Source: DAOTTX01 sp034437515 (GTDB lineage Bacteria > Chloroflexota > Anaerolineae > Aggregatilineales > Phototrophicaceae). Taken from it: a DNA stretch of 64,000 bases. Location: the NCBI GenBank assembly GCA_034437515.1, contig DAOTTX010000232.1, positions 1 to 64,000 of the forward strand, given 5' to 3'. The position numbers were made by a program, and so were the translations under genes. The notes under the pieces are model-generated. The model saw only the letters and a program-made list of their open reading frames with translations. It ran no database searches and had not been told where the DNA came from. Shown here in pieces: positions 49,288 through 58,524 of this stretch; the stretch's first letter is position 1; each line of letters opens with the position of its first letter.

Positions 49288-50583
49288 ATGCAATATAAAA
49301 CAACTGTCAAACAGCAGCTAACCACCGATGTCTTGGTTGTCGGTGGTGGGTCGTCTGGCGCGACCGCCGCCATCGCTGCCGCGCAGCAGGGTGCAGATGT
49401 GCTATTGGTCGAGCGATATGGGTTCCTCGGTGGCATCAGCACACAAGTGCTGGATACCTTCTATGGATTCTATACGCCCGGCTCGGAAGCGCGTAAGGTG
49501 GTCGGCGGTGTGCCGGATCAGGTAGTAGAGGCGCTGCTGGCACAAGGTAAGGCGCTTTATCGTCCGAACACTTACGGCGCGGGGAAAGGGATCACTTACG
49601 ATCCGCAGACCCTCAAAATCATCTGGGAAACGCTGGCGCAGCAAGCCGGGGCGACCCTGCTCTATCACACATTCGTGGTGGATGTGCTACAAGCGGGCGA
49701 CCGTGTGACCGGTGTGGTCGCGGTGAACAAATCCGGCTTTTTGCAGATCAACGCCAAGACCATCATTGACGCTTCCGGTGATGCCGATGTCGCATCGGCG
49801 GCGGGGGTGCCCTACGAAAGCGGCGGCACCGGCGCACCGGTGCAATCGCTTACCACGACGTTTCACCTGATTAACGTGGATGTCGAGCGAGCACAGGCCG
49901 TGCCGAAAGACGAACTCCATGCGCAGATGCAGCAAGCGGCAGCAAGCGGCAATTATGACCTTCCCCGGCGTGAGGGCAGTGTGCATATCAACCCGCTGCC
50001 GGGCGTGATGGTCACGAACATGACCCGCGTCGGCAACATCGACGCCACCGATGCCGAGCAACTGACGCAAGCCGAGATCGAAGGACGGCGGCAAGCAGGG
50101 GAATACGCCCGTTTCTTGATCGACTGTATACCCGGTTATGAAAACGCCGATATGACCTCACTCAGCCATCAGATCGGCATCCGGGAGAGCCGCCGCATCT
50201 ATGGCGACTATCGCCTGACCAAAGACGATGTGCTCAATGCCCGTAAATTCGAGGACGCTATCGCCCAATGTGGCGCACCGATTGAAGACCACCATGCGGG
50301 GGATAACACCAAATGGCAGTATCTCCCCGACGGCGCGACCTATGACATCCCTTACCGGGCGCTGCTGCCGCAAAATGTCGAGGGGGTGTTGGTGGTCGGG
50401 CGTTGTCTTTCCGCTGACCACGATGCTCACGCCTCGGTGCGGAGCATGGGGCAATGTATGGCGATGGGACAGGCAGCTGGCACAGCGGCCTCAATCGCGG
50501 TCAAACAAAACACGATGCCGCGTGGCGTGGCGATCACGGCTTTGCAAGATTGCCTGCGTGATATCGGCGCGGTGTTGGATTGA
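49288..50583 (+). CDS. FAD-dependent oxidoreductase (FAD_oxidored type)
   Basis: A 431-residue flavoprotein with the FAD loop VLVVGGGSSGATAAIAAAQQG and the following YGFLGG, then DASGDADVASAAGVP in the centre and VLVVGRCLSADHDAHASVR near the C terminus. This is the FAD_oxidored group also seen at 13142-14935, but shorter. The ATG at 49288 is preferred to an in-frame TTG one codon earlier. It is the first gene of a four-gene operon under the YhfZ-type regulator. The substrate is unknown. Confidence 0.8.
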   Translation: MQYKTTVKQQLTTDVLVVGGGSSGATAAIAAAQQGADVLLVERYGFLGGISTQVLDTFYGFYTPGSEARKVVGGVPDQVVEALLAQGKALYRPNTYGAGKGITYDPQTLKIIWETLAQQAGATLLYHTFVVDVLQAGDRVTGVVAVNKSGFLQINAKTIIDASGDADVASAAGVPYESGGTGAPVQSLTTTFHLINVDVERAQAVPKDELHAQMQQAAASGNYDLPRREGSVHINPLPGVMVTNMTRVGNIDATDAEQLTQAEIEGRRQAGEYARFLIDCIPGYENADMTSLSHQIGIRESRRIYGDYRLTKDDVLNARKFEDAIAQCGAPIEDHHAGDNTKWQYLPDGATYDIPYRALLPQNVEGVLVVGRCLSADHDAHASVRSMGQCMAMGQAAGTAASIAVKQNTMPRGVAITALQDCLRDIGAVLD

Positions 50584-50588
50584 CGCTC

Positions 50589-51506
50589 ATGACTTACATC
50601 CGCACGGTGAAGGGTGATATTTCACCCTCAGAACTTGGGATATGCCATCCCCACGAACATCTTATCGGCGCACCGCCCGCCATCTATGCCGAAACCGACC
50701 TCACCCTCGACGACGAAGATGCGGCGCTAGAGTCGCTGCGGACGCTAAAGTCTACCGGTGTTGGTGCGCTGGTCGAGATGACGCCGATAGACTATCACCG
50801 CGACCCGGCAGCACTGGCACGCATCGCCGCACAGACGGATGTGCATGTGATCGCGGTGACGGGCTATCTCAAAGCGAAGTTCAGCCAACCGCTGGTTGCA
50901 TCCCAGAGCGTGGACGACCTCACGCAACGCTTTATCCACGAGATCGAACACGGCATGGATGACACCCAGAGCCGTGCCGGGGTCATCAAAGCCGCGTCCA
51001 GCATGAACACCATCACCGAGAGCGAGCATAAGGTGTTTGTGGCGGCTGCACAGGCACATCAGGCCACCGGCGCGTTGATCTCCACGCACACCGAGGCCGG
51101 GACGATGGGTATCGAACAGGTCGAGTTATTGACCGGCCTCGGCGTCCCGCCAAATCGTATTTTGATCGGGCATCTGGATCATTGTTTGGACATCGACTAT
51201 CACCGTGAAATTGCCGATAGCGGCGTTTATATGGGGATCGACCAAATCGGTAAGACGAAATACGCCCCCGACGCCGACCGTATCACGGCTATCCGCCAAT
51301 TAATCGACGCCGGACACGCCGAACAGCTTATGCTGTCGATGGATATTGCGCGGCGGTCGTATCTCCCGGCGTATGGCGGTAAACCGGGGTTCACCTATCT
51401 GCTAGAGGAATTCGTCCCTATGTTGTCAGCGGCAGGTGTGCCAGCCGCGACGATTGATGTTATTATCAAGGACAATCCCGCACGGGCACTGACGAGGGCT
51501 TTCTGA
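50589..51506 (+). CDS. Phosphotriesterase-family metal hydrolase
   Basis: A 305-residue amidohydrolase-superfamily barrel of the phosphotriesterase/PHP group. All ligands of the two-metal site are present: HPHEH (20-24), the carboxylated lysine in GVIKAASSM, His in ISTHTEAG and IGHLDH, and Asp in LSMDIARR. Natural members mostly act as lactonases or phosphodiesterases on sugar-like substrates. The ATG at 50589 is chosen; a TTG at 50580 overlapping the FAD stop is the alternative. With the UlaG-like gene next to it, lactone hydrolysis fits both enzymes. Confidence 0.85.
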   Translation: MTYIRTVKGDISPSELGICHPHEHLIGAPPAIYAETDLTLDDEDAALESLRTLKSTGVGALVEMTPIDYHRDPAALARIAAQTDVHVIAVTGYLKAKFSQPLVASQSVDDLTQRFIHEIEHGMDDTQSRAGVIKAASSMNTITESEHKVFVAAAQAHQATGALISTHTEAGTMGIEQVELLTGLGVPPNRILIGHLDHCLDIDYHREIADSGVYMGIDQIGKTKYAPDADRITAIRQLIDAGHAEQLMLSMDIARRSYLPAYGGKPGFTYLLEEFVPMLSAAGVPAATIDVIIKDNPARALTRAF

Positions 51507-51508
51507 CA

Positions 51509-52387
51509 ATGGATTACACGATTCACGAAAGTGACATGATTACACCAGCACAATCCGGCACGGCACTGCTGGATGACATCGCCTATACGCAGGTCGAGCA
51601 CGGGCAAGCGGCGATCTGGTGGCTTGGGCAGAGCGGTTACGCTATCAAAACCGCCTCGACGCTGTTCTACGTCGATCTATATTTATCCGAGCATCTCACC
51701 CGCAAGTATGCCGACACCCCTAAGCCGCATGTACGCATCACCCATGCGCCGGTGCGCGGTGGCGATTTACGCGATGTGAAATGGGTGTTCAGCAGCCACA
51801 AACACAGCGACCACCTCGACCCCGGCACACTCCCGGATGTGTTCGCCAATAATCCGCAGGTCAAGTTAATCTTGCCGCAGGTCATCGCCCAACACGCCGA
51901 GTCTATCGGCTTAGACGCCGACCGTTTCATCCCGACAAGCGGCGATGAGACACTGCACATTGAGAATATGACCGTGCATGTGTTGCCCTCCGCACATAAG
52001 GCGCTCGACTATGATGAGCGCAGCGGGTATCCATATGTCGGCTTTGTCTTTGAAGTGGACGGCGTCACACTTTATCATAGCGGGGATACCGTCGTCTATG
52101 AGGGGCTGGCGGAACGGCTGCAAGCCTTCGACCTTGATCTCGCTTTCCTGCCGATCAACGGCACAGACGACCGGCGAAGCGAGCTACACGTCCCGCCGAA
52201 CATGGGCATCAGTGAGGCGCTCGACCTCGCCGCGCAGATCGGTAAGCCGTTGGTCATCCCGCACCACTACGATATGTTCACGTTCAACACGGTCGATGTG
52301 ACGGTGTTTGAACGAGCGGCACACGCGGCAGGGCAACCCTACCGCGTGCTACAATGTGGCGAAAAGTTTATTTTTGAAGGAGCTTAA
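51509..52387 (+). CDS. UlaG-like metallo-beta-lactamase-fold hydrolase
   Basis: A 292-residue MBL-fold protein with the metal motif SSHKHSDHLDP (about residues 94-104), LYHSGDTV near residue 190 and IPHHYDMF near the end. This matches the UlaG group, which opens L-ascorbate-6-phosphate lactone, though many relatives have unknown substrates. It starts two bases after the phosphotriesterase-family gene and is followed after three bases by the dehydrogenase gene. There is no signal peptide. Confidence 0.82.
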   Translation: MDYTIHESDMITPAQSGTALLDDIAYTQVEHGQAAIWWLGQSGYAIKTASTLFYVDLYLSEHLTRKYADTPKPHVRITHAPVRGGDLRDVKWVFSSHKHSDHLDPGTLPDVFANNPQVKLILPQVIAQHAESIGLDADRFIPTSGDETLHIENMTVHVLPSAHKALDYDERSGYPYVGFVFEVDGVTLYHSGDTVVYEGLAERLQAFDLDLAFLPINGTDDRRSELHVPPNMGISEALDLAAQIGKPLVIPHHYDMFTFNTVDVTVFERAAHAAGQPYRVLQCGEKFIFEGA

Positions 52388-52390
52388 ATA

Positions 52391-53584
52391 ATGCAAAAAG
52401 TAACGATGTTAGGCACCGGTTTGATCGGCATGTTCTACACCATGACGCTGCACGCCGGACGCAGCGCCGACCGTGTGACGATGGTCTATTCCCGCACGCC
52501 GGAACGCGCCGAACAATTCGCGGAAGAATGGGGCATCCCCAACCACACCACCGATCTCGAAGCCGCCATCAATGACCCGGAAACGGGTGTCGTGGTGATC
52601 GGCCTACCCAACAACCAGCACGAAGAAGCGGTGAAGCTCGCAGCGGCTGCCGGGAAGGCCATCCTCTGCACCAAGCCACTCGGACGCAACGCCACCGAAG
52701 CCAAACGGATGCTGGACGCGGTCGAGGCGGCGGGGGTGTTTCATGGCTACCTCGAAGACCTGGTCTACACACCCAAGACGCTCAAAGCATTGCAAAGTGT
52801 TCAAAATGGTGCGCTCGGTGACATTCTGTGGGCACGCAGTCGGGAAACACACCCCGGCCCCCATAGTGATTGGTTCTGGAACAAAGAGATCTCCGGTGGC
52901 GGTGCCATCGTAGATATGGGTTGCCACTGCATTGAGATCGCCCGTAACTTCATCGGCAAGGATGTACGTCCGGTCGAGGTCATCTGCTGGGGGGCGACAC
53001 AGGTACATCCCATCGACGCTGAGGACAGCGCGGTCGGCATGGTGCGCTATGCCAACGGTGCGATGGGGCAGTTCGAGGTCAGTTGGACGTTCCGAGGAGG
53101 GATGGATCTGCGTGACGAGGTCAGCGGCACCGAGGGCACGATCTGGCTAAACCATTGGATGCGTACCGGCTTCGAGATGTTTACGTCCGGCGGCGAAGAA
53201 GGGTATGTGAGCGAAAAATCTGAGGGGGATACCGGCTGGCTGTTCCCGGTCGGGGACGAGGTCGGCGCGTTAGGCTATACAGAGATGTTCACCGACATGC
53301 TCAACGCGCTGGAAAATGGCGAAAAGCCGATGGAAGATTTCTACGACGGTTACGTGGTCAACGCCATCATGGACGCCGCGTATAAATCTATTGAGAGCAA
53401 GCGATGGGAACCCGTCGAACTGGAAGATTGGCGCGGACGCGAAGAAGCGGATACAGATGTGCGTCTACGTGAGTTCGACGACGATCACTTCCTCATCAAG
53501 ACGGAGAAAATGCCAGATGGCAAGACCAAACTCATCCTCAAGGAAAAAGAGGGTGGCGCGGTCGTCCAGAAGGTGATGGAGTAA
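52391..53584 (+). CDS. Gfo/Idh/MocA-family dehydrogenase
   Basis: A 397-residue oxidoreductase with an N-terminal NAD(P) fold (VTMLGTGLIGMFYTMTLH) and CTKPLGRNATEA carrying the conserved Lys-Pro of the active site. WNKEISGGGAIVDMGCHCIEIA follows, typical of the C-terminal domain. It oxidises a ring hydroxyl of a sugar or cyclitol. The C terminus is a charged extension of about 50 residues ending with EKEGGAVVQKVME. It is the last gene of the operon and is followed by a bidirectional hairpin. Confidence 0.85.
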   Translation: MQKVTMLGTGLIGMFYTMTLHAGRSADRVTMVYSRTPERAEQFAEEWGIPNHTTDLEAAINDPETGVVVIGLPNNQHEEAVKLAAAAGKAILCTKPLGRNATEAKRMLDAVEAAGVFHGYLEDLVYTPKTLKALQSVQNGALGDILWARSRETHPGPHSDWFWNKEISGGGAIVDMGCHCIEIARNFIGKDVRPVEVICWGATQVHPIDAEDSAVGMVRYANGAMGQFEVSWTFRGGMDLRDEVSGTEGTIWLNHWMRTGFEMFTSGGEEGYVSEKSEGDTGWLFPVGDEVGALGYTEMFTDMLNALENGEKPMEDFYDGYVVNAIMDAAYKSIESKRWEPVELEDWRGREEADTDVRLREFDDDHFLIKTEKMPDGKTKLILKEKEGGAVVQKVME

Positions 53585-53592
53585 CTTCTGGC

Positions 53593-53616
53593 GCGGGCGG
53601 TATGGATGCCGCCCGC
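53593..53616. terminator. Bidirectional terminator hairpin
   Basis: GCGGGCGG at 53593-53600 pairs perfectly with CCGCCCGC at 53609-53616 around an eight-base loop. It lies in the 46-base gap between two convergent genes and can serve both. No T-run follows on either side. Confidence 0.6.
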
Positions 53617-53630
53617 ACCACGCTATTACA

Positions 53631-54605
53631 TTATTGCCGGAAAGCCTGCTGACGCCCGTAAAGCGAGATCAGCACCAACAACACCGTGCCCAGGATGATT
53701 AACTGCGCCGCTTGTGGCAACCCTGCCGCCTGTAATAAGCTATTGATCAATTGGAGCACCAGCGCACCCGACATCGTCCCCCAGTAGCTCCCCTTGCCGC
53801 CGGAAAGCAACGTTCCCCCGATGACGACCGCCGCGATTGACGGAAATAGATAACGGTCGCCGAGGTTCAAAAATACCTGCTCCGTAAAGCCGAGCAATAC
53901 AAATCCACCCAGCGCCGCCAACAGACCACTCAACCCGTAGGTGAGCATGACGACCAACGGCACGTTAATACCGGAAAGTTTCGCCGTCATCCGGTTGATG
54001 CCAACCGCGAACAACATTTTGCCGTAGGGGGTGCGCTCAAGCAGCAACCACATCCCGACACCGAGCAAAGGCCATAAAAAGACCACCCCCGGCAGATCGA
54101 ATATCAACGGGCGAGAGATCAACTGGCTCATGATTTCCGGCGTCTCGCCCTCAAGTTGACCGCGTGTGACGAGGAGAATCAAGCCCTGTACCACACCTGC
54201 CATCGCCAGCGTCATCACCAGTGGCGGGATGCGCAAAAACACGATCCCGATCCCGTTCACCAGGCCGATCAACAAGCCGACCAGCAACACCAGCGCCAGC
54301 ACCGGCACGATCAGTTCAGCGCGGCCTTCGGTCAGGCGAAAGGTCAGGATAGCCCCCAACGTGACAATAGCACCGACGGAAAGGTCAATACCTTCACCAC
54401 CACTGATGATGACTAGCGTCTGCCCGGCGGCGATAATCCCCAGAAAAGCCGCCAGCCGCACAATGTTGGTGGCCTGATTAAAATTGACGAAGCCGTCGGC
54501 AACCAGTTCACCTAGAAAAAAAAGGGCGATCGCCAGAATGAGTGCCAACAGTGGCGGGCTAATCCGATTGACACCCTGCACGCGATCACGGATGGTTTCG
54601 ATCAT
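53631..54605 (-). CDS. CUT2 (ribose-type) ABC transporter permease
   Basis: A 324-residue RbsC-like permease with about nine or ten hydrophobic segments and the family's cytoplasmic loop ISGGEGIDLSVGAIVTLGA near residue 70 and GINRMTAKLSGINV near residue 205. CUT2 permeases do not carry the classical EAA loop. It overlaps the other permease gene by four bases (ATGA). The two different permeases probably form a heterodimer. Last gene of the importer operon. Confidence 0.9.
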   Translation of the reverse strand: MIETIRDRVQGVNRISPPLLALILAIALFFLGELVADGFVNFNQATNIVRLAAFLGIIAAGQTLVIISGGEGIDLSVGAIVTLGAILTFRLTEGRAELIVPVLALVLLVGLLIGLVNGIGIVFLRIPPLVMTLAMAGVVQGLILLVTRGQLEGETPEIMSQLISRPLIFDLPGVVFLWPLLGVGMWLLLERTPYGKMLFAVGINRMTAKLSGINVPLVVMLTYGLSGLLAALGGFVLLGFTEQVFLNLGDRYLFPSIAAVVIGGTLLSGGKGSYWGTMSGALVLQLINSLLQAAGLPQAAQLIILGTVLLVLISLYGRQQAFRQ

Positions 54606-55648
54606 GTGATGTGACCTCTGCGGATTCTGTACTCGCGTATGATTCTCGTGAAGAAGCGGATCAAGCCCGGTGCCGCCAGTGCAATCAGGATAATCAGCGC
54701 ATCCACCAGCGTTTGTGACCAGGTCGGCACATCATAAAACGAGATGATGTTACGGATAATACCCAGGATGACCACACCGATCATCGCGCCGATGATGCCC
54801 CCCTGCCCACCCCGTAAGCGCGTGCCACCCAGTACCACCGCCACGATGGAGTCGAGCGTCATCGCGTCACCGCTGGTCGAGCTACCGGAACCGAGCGACA
54901 TGGTCAAAGCCAGTGCCGCCAGCGCCGCGAACAACCCGGCGACCACATAGGTACCAAAGCGGATCAACTGCACGGGGATGCCAGTCGTATAGGCCGCTTC
55001 GGGGTTGTCCCCGGCGGCGTAGATATACTGCACGAAGCGCGTTTGCCGCACGAACGCCCACAACAGAATGATTCCCAAAATCACGACAAACGCCGGGGGG
55101 ATTTCGTTCAAGATTGGTATATCGCGCACGATTGGGATATCAGCGAAAACAGGGATTTCGATCAACTGCCGGTAGAGTGTGGTCATATCTCGCGGGAGCT
55201 GCCCGCCGGGACGCGGCAGCACATAAAGCGCGATCCCGGCGAAGATAAAACTGGTCGCATAGGTCGTGACGATAGGCTGCAATCGCAAATAGGCGACGGC
55301 AATGCCATTCACCGCACCCGCCGCCATGCCGATCAGACAGGTCAGTAGAATCGCCAGCATGATCTCGCCCCCGGCGGATTCTGGTGTGATCCACGTCACC
55401 AGAACAGCATTACACATTGACACCATCGCCCCGACGGAAAGGTCAATGCCACCGCCAATAATGACAATGGCTTGCCCGGCGGCGAGAATCATCAACGGTA
55501 AAAAGACCCGAATGTTACGGTTCAGCACCGAAGGTTGTAGCAGGTTATCCTGTCGAGAGTAGTTAATCATGATTACGACGATTAACAGCGCCAGTGGGAA
55601 TAAATATGATGTGCGTGTGAAGAAGCGCCTGATTGCGGCCTGGTTCAT
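54602..55648 (-). CDS. CUT2 (ribose-type) ABC transporter permease
   Basis: A 348-residue RbsC-like permease with VIIGGGIDLSVGAMVSMC near residue 62 and the loop AAGDNPEAAYTTGIPVQLIRFG. It differs clearly from its partner at 53631, with an extra outer loop of about 40 residues before residue 190 (VLPRPGGQLPRDMTTLYRQL). Its start overlaps the ATP-binding gene by four bases. The set of binding protein, double ATPase and two permeases is complete. Confidence 0.9.
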   Translation of the reverse strand: MNQAAIRRFFTRTSYLFPLALLIVVIMINYSRQDNLLQPSVLNRNIRVFLPLMILAAGQAIVIIGGGIDLSVGAMVSMCNAVLVTWITPESAGGEIMLAILLTCLIGMAAGAVNGIAVAYLRLQPIVTTYATSFIFAGIALYVLPRPGGQLPRDMTTLYRQLIEIPVFADIPIVRDIPILNEIPPAFVVILGIILLWAFVRQTRFVQYIYAAGDNPEAAYTTGIPVQLIRFGTYVVAGLFAALAALALTMSLGSGSSTSGDAMTLDSIVAVVLGGTRLRGGQGGIIGAMIGVVILGIIRNIISFYDVPTWSQTLVDALIILIALAAPGLIRFFTRIIREYRIRRGHIT

Positions 55649-57159
55649 GAAGTGGTGTCTTCCTTATGCTGAAAACCGCCCATACTTGCGCTGACTAAGT
55701 TTTGCCGGGTCAGGTTGCTATCGGCTAGCTCGGCACGGACGCGACCGTCATGCATGACGAGAATACGATCACACAAGCCAAGTAGTTCTTCATCATCGCT
55801 GCTATAGAATAAAATTGCCGTACCGGATTTTTGTAACTCCGTCAGTAAATTGTAAAACTCCCCCTTTGCGCCCACATCGACGCCTTTGGTCGGGTCGTTG
55901 AGCAGCAACAACTTGGGGTCACGCATCAACCATTTACCGATGACGATCTTCTGGGCGTTCCCGCCGCTGAGACTGTTGACGGGTGCATCTAATGATCCCA
56001 TCACCACGTTGAGGTCGTCAGCCGTTTCGCTGGCTTGTGCGCGAGCCTTCTGCATCTGTAAGGGGACGCCGAAGCGCAACCAGGACGGCAGCAGTAAGTT
56101 ATCGAAGATCGAGCGCGAAAGCAACAACCCCTCGCCGCCCCGGTCACCGGGGACGAACGCAATGCCCTGTTTCATCGCCTGCCGGGGATGGGTGAAGTGG
56201 ACGGAGTCGCCGGTGTACAGAATGTTCCCGTAAAACGGAATTGCCCCGAACAATGCCAGCAACAAATCGGCTTGCCCTTGCCCCTGCAACCCACCGATGC
56301 CGAGTAGTTCACCATCATGCAGGGTGAAATCGATATTCTTGATTTTCTCGGTGGTGAGGTCCTTGACTTTAAGGCGTACCGCAGTTTCCGCAATTGACGC
56401 CTCGCGCTTATGACGATCTGGCGGGGTAGCACCCTCAATCATCATGTGGACTAACTGTTCTTCGTCGGTGTCTACGATGTCTACCGTGCCGACGCTGCGA
56501 CCGTTACGTAAGACCGTCGCTTGATCCGCCACACGGAAGATCTCATCCATGCGATGTGAGACGAACACAATCGCCATGCCTTCGTTTTTCCATTGTTGGA
56601 TCAACTCAAACAACCGGTTGACCTGCTGGCTATCAAGGCTGGCAGTCGCCTCGTCGAAGATCACCAGACGCGGGTTCTGGCTGATGGACTTGAGGATTTC
56701 GACAATCTGGCGTTCGTCAGGGGTTAAATCATAGATCGGTGTCAGTGGGTTCAACCGCGCCGGGATCGTCCCGGCAAACAACGCGAGCAAGTCTGCTGTT
56801 TGTTCCTGCATCTGTCTGCGGTTGATGCGCCCGAAACGCATCGGCTCGTGTGAGAGCCAGATATTTTCTGCGATGGTCATTTCGGGGATCAAGCTGAGTT
56901 CTTGATAGACGGCGGTAATGCCGACCTGCTTCGCCGCCAGAGGTGATGAGAACGTCACCGGGCGGTTATCCAAGAGTAGCTGCCCCTCGTTGGGGGCAAC
57001 TACACCGGTGATAATTTTGCCGAGTGTGCTTTTACCACTCCCGTTGGCACCTAGCAGCGCGACCACTTGCCCGGATTCGACTTCGAGGTTGCCATCCGCG
57101 AGCGCGACTACGCCACCATATCGTTTAACGACGTGCTGAGCGGAGAGTGATAGGCTCAT
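55645..57159 (-). CDS. CUT2 ABC transporter ATP-binding protein (RbsA-like)
   Basis: A 504-residue double ATPase. The first half has a good Walker A (GANGSGKST) and Walker B (LVIFDEATASL), but its signature is degenerate (YDLTPDERQIVEILKS). The second half has a degenerate Walker A (GGLQGQGQADLL) and an intact signature SLSGGNAQK. This asymmetry is normal for RbsA-type proteins. It energises import by the two permeases. The gene starts five bases after the binding-protein stop. Confidence 0.92.
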   Translation of the reverse strand: MSLSLSAQHVVKRYGGVVALADGNLEVESGQVVALLGANGSGKSTLGKIITGVVAPNEGQLLLDNRPVTFSSPLAAKQVGITAVYQELSLIPEMTIAENIWLSHEPMRFGRINRRQMQEQTADLLALFAGTIPARLNPLTPIYDLTPDERQIVEILKSISQNPRLVIFDEATASLDSQQVNRLFELIQQWKNEGMAIVFVSHRMDEIFRVADQATVLRNGRSVGTVDIVDTDEEQLVHMMIEGATPPDRHKREASIAETAVRLKVKDLTTEKIKNIDFTLHDGELLGIGGLQGQGQADLLLALFGAIPFYGNILYTGDSVHFTHPRQAMKQGIAFVPGDRGGEGLLLSRSIFDNLLLPSWLRFGVPLQMQKARAQASETADDLNVVMGSLDAPVNSLSGGNAQKIVIGKWLMRDPKLLLLNDPTKGVDVGAKGEFYNLLTELQKSGTAILFYSSDDEELLGLCDRILVMHDGRVRAELADSNLTRQNLVSASMGGFQHKEDTTS

Positions 57160-57164
57160 CGTGT

Positions 57165-58400
57165 TTAGCTATCGGACTCTTCGGTCTCTTCTTCAGACTC
57201 ATCCATGTCTTCGGATTCGTCCATGTCTTCTTCGTCATCGACTTCGCCCGCTTCTTCGACGTCGTCGATGTCCATCTCAAGACCTTCAACTTCCAGCTCG
57301 CCCACATCGGCGGTCATCTCGTCGGCTTCGATTTCTTCACCGGCGATCAGCGCCTGAGCCTGTTCCTGGGTGATGATACCATCCAGCGTGAAGGAGTCCG
57401 GTGCTTCGGCGATGTTCTGGTCTTCATAGACATCGTCCAGATTTTCGTTCGTCACTGCATAGGGGATCGGCACGTAGAGCGTGTTACCGAACGGCCCGGT
57501 CAGTGCGTCCTCGTTCAGTTCAGCGCCGCCTAGCAGTTCAACCGCCACACGTAGCCCACTCGCACCGATGCCGGGTGGGTTGACCACACCAATCGTCTGG
57601 AAGTCGGCGTCATCGGCAAGCACTTCCTGCCATGTTTGCAGGTAGCTCGCACGAGCCTCACCCGTCGTGATCGGCAGTTCGTCGAGATTAGCGGAAAGCA
57701 GCGCGGTCAACACACCGGAGGCCATGCCATCCTGCGTCCACACACCGTCGATGTCATCGGTCAATGAGGCCAGGAAGTCACTCATCACCTGCTGCCCGGT
57801 GGCTTGATCCCACATACCACTTTCACGCCCGATAACTTCGATGTCGGGATATTCCGCGAGGACTTCTTCCACGCCTTCCATGCGGGCTTCGTTCGCCGGA
57901 TGCCCGACAAACCCTTCGATTAGCACGATGTTACCTTCACCGCCAAGTTGCTCTGCTAACCACTCAGCACTAATCACCGCCCATTCTTTCTGGTCGATGA
58001 CGACGTTGATCGCGCCTTCAGCGCCGATTTCCTGGTCAACCGCGATGACGACAACACCTTCAGCGGTGGCTTCTTCAATGGCGAGGTTCAGGCCGGTCTG
58101 GTCGCCAGGGTTGACGATGATGGCATCCACACCGCGATTAAGCAGGTTCTGGATCTGCTGTACCTGCCCGCTGACATCGGTATCGGTACTTTCGATCACC
58201 AGCTCGATACTGACGCCCGTTTCCTCTTCGATGACGACAGCAGCGTCTTCGATCTGCTTAATCATCTGCGTGCGCCACTCACTACCGACAAAGTTGTTCG
58301 ACACACCAATAACGTAGCTTTCGCCCTCATCCTGGGCAAAAGCGATGCCACTGACGGCGAGCGCCAGCACCAACAAAAGAACCAAAATCCGTTTTTTCAT
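57165..58400 (-). CDS. CUT2 substrate-binding protein with acidic tail
   Basis: A 411-residue periplasmic-binding-protein type 1 (RbsB-like) with a signal peptide ending IAFAQDEG and no lipobox cysteine. The ligand domain (about 27-350) has VIGVSNNFVGSEW and VNPGDQTGLNLAIEEA, followed by a second lobe with WTQDGMASGV. The last ~55 residues are almost purely Asp, Glu and Ser, with the repeat EDMDES, and are far more acidic than the domain. This tail is unusual for the family, whose members normally end after the second lobe. Confidence 0.85.
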   Translation of the reverse strand: MKKRILVLLLVLALAVSGIAFAQDEGESYVIGVSNNFVGSEWRTQMIKQIEDAAVVIEEETGVSIELVIESTDTDVSGQVQQIQNLLNRGVDAIIVNPGDQTGLNLAIEEATAEGVVVIAVDQEIGAEGAINVVIDQKEWAVISAEWLAEQLGGEGNIVLIEGFVGHPANEARMEGVEEVLAEYPDIEVIGRESGMWDQATGQQVMSDFLASLTDDIDGVWTQDGMASGVLTALLSANLDELPITTGEARASYLQTWQEVLADDADFQTIGVVNPPGIGASGLRVAVELLGGAELNEDALTGPFGNTLYVPIPYAVTNENLDDVYEDQNIAEAPDSFTLDGIITQEQAQALIAGEEIEADEMTADVGELEVEGLEMDIDDVEEAGEVDDEEDMDESEDMDESEEETEESDS

Positions 58401-58423
58401 CTTGTTCTCCTATATGTATGAAA

Positions 58424-58456
58424 GTTCAATATTTTGAACGGATAAAAGATTATCCG
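58424..58456 (-). promoter_or_regulatory. Two adjoining palindromes before the importer operon
   Basis: GTTCAA-TATT-TTGAAC at 58424-58439 and CGGATAA-AAGA-TTATCCG at 58439-58456 share one base. They lie 24-56 bases before the binding-protein ATG at 58400. Either could be an operator or form an RNA hairpin near the ribosome site (GGAGAACAAG). Confidence 0.55.
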
Positions 58457-58524
58457 CTCATGCCTCGTGTATTTTAGCGATAGGTTGCCTTATCTGTCAA
58501 CGAACGGACTAATTTATTGAATGT

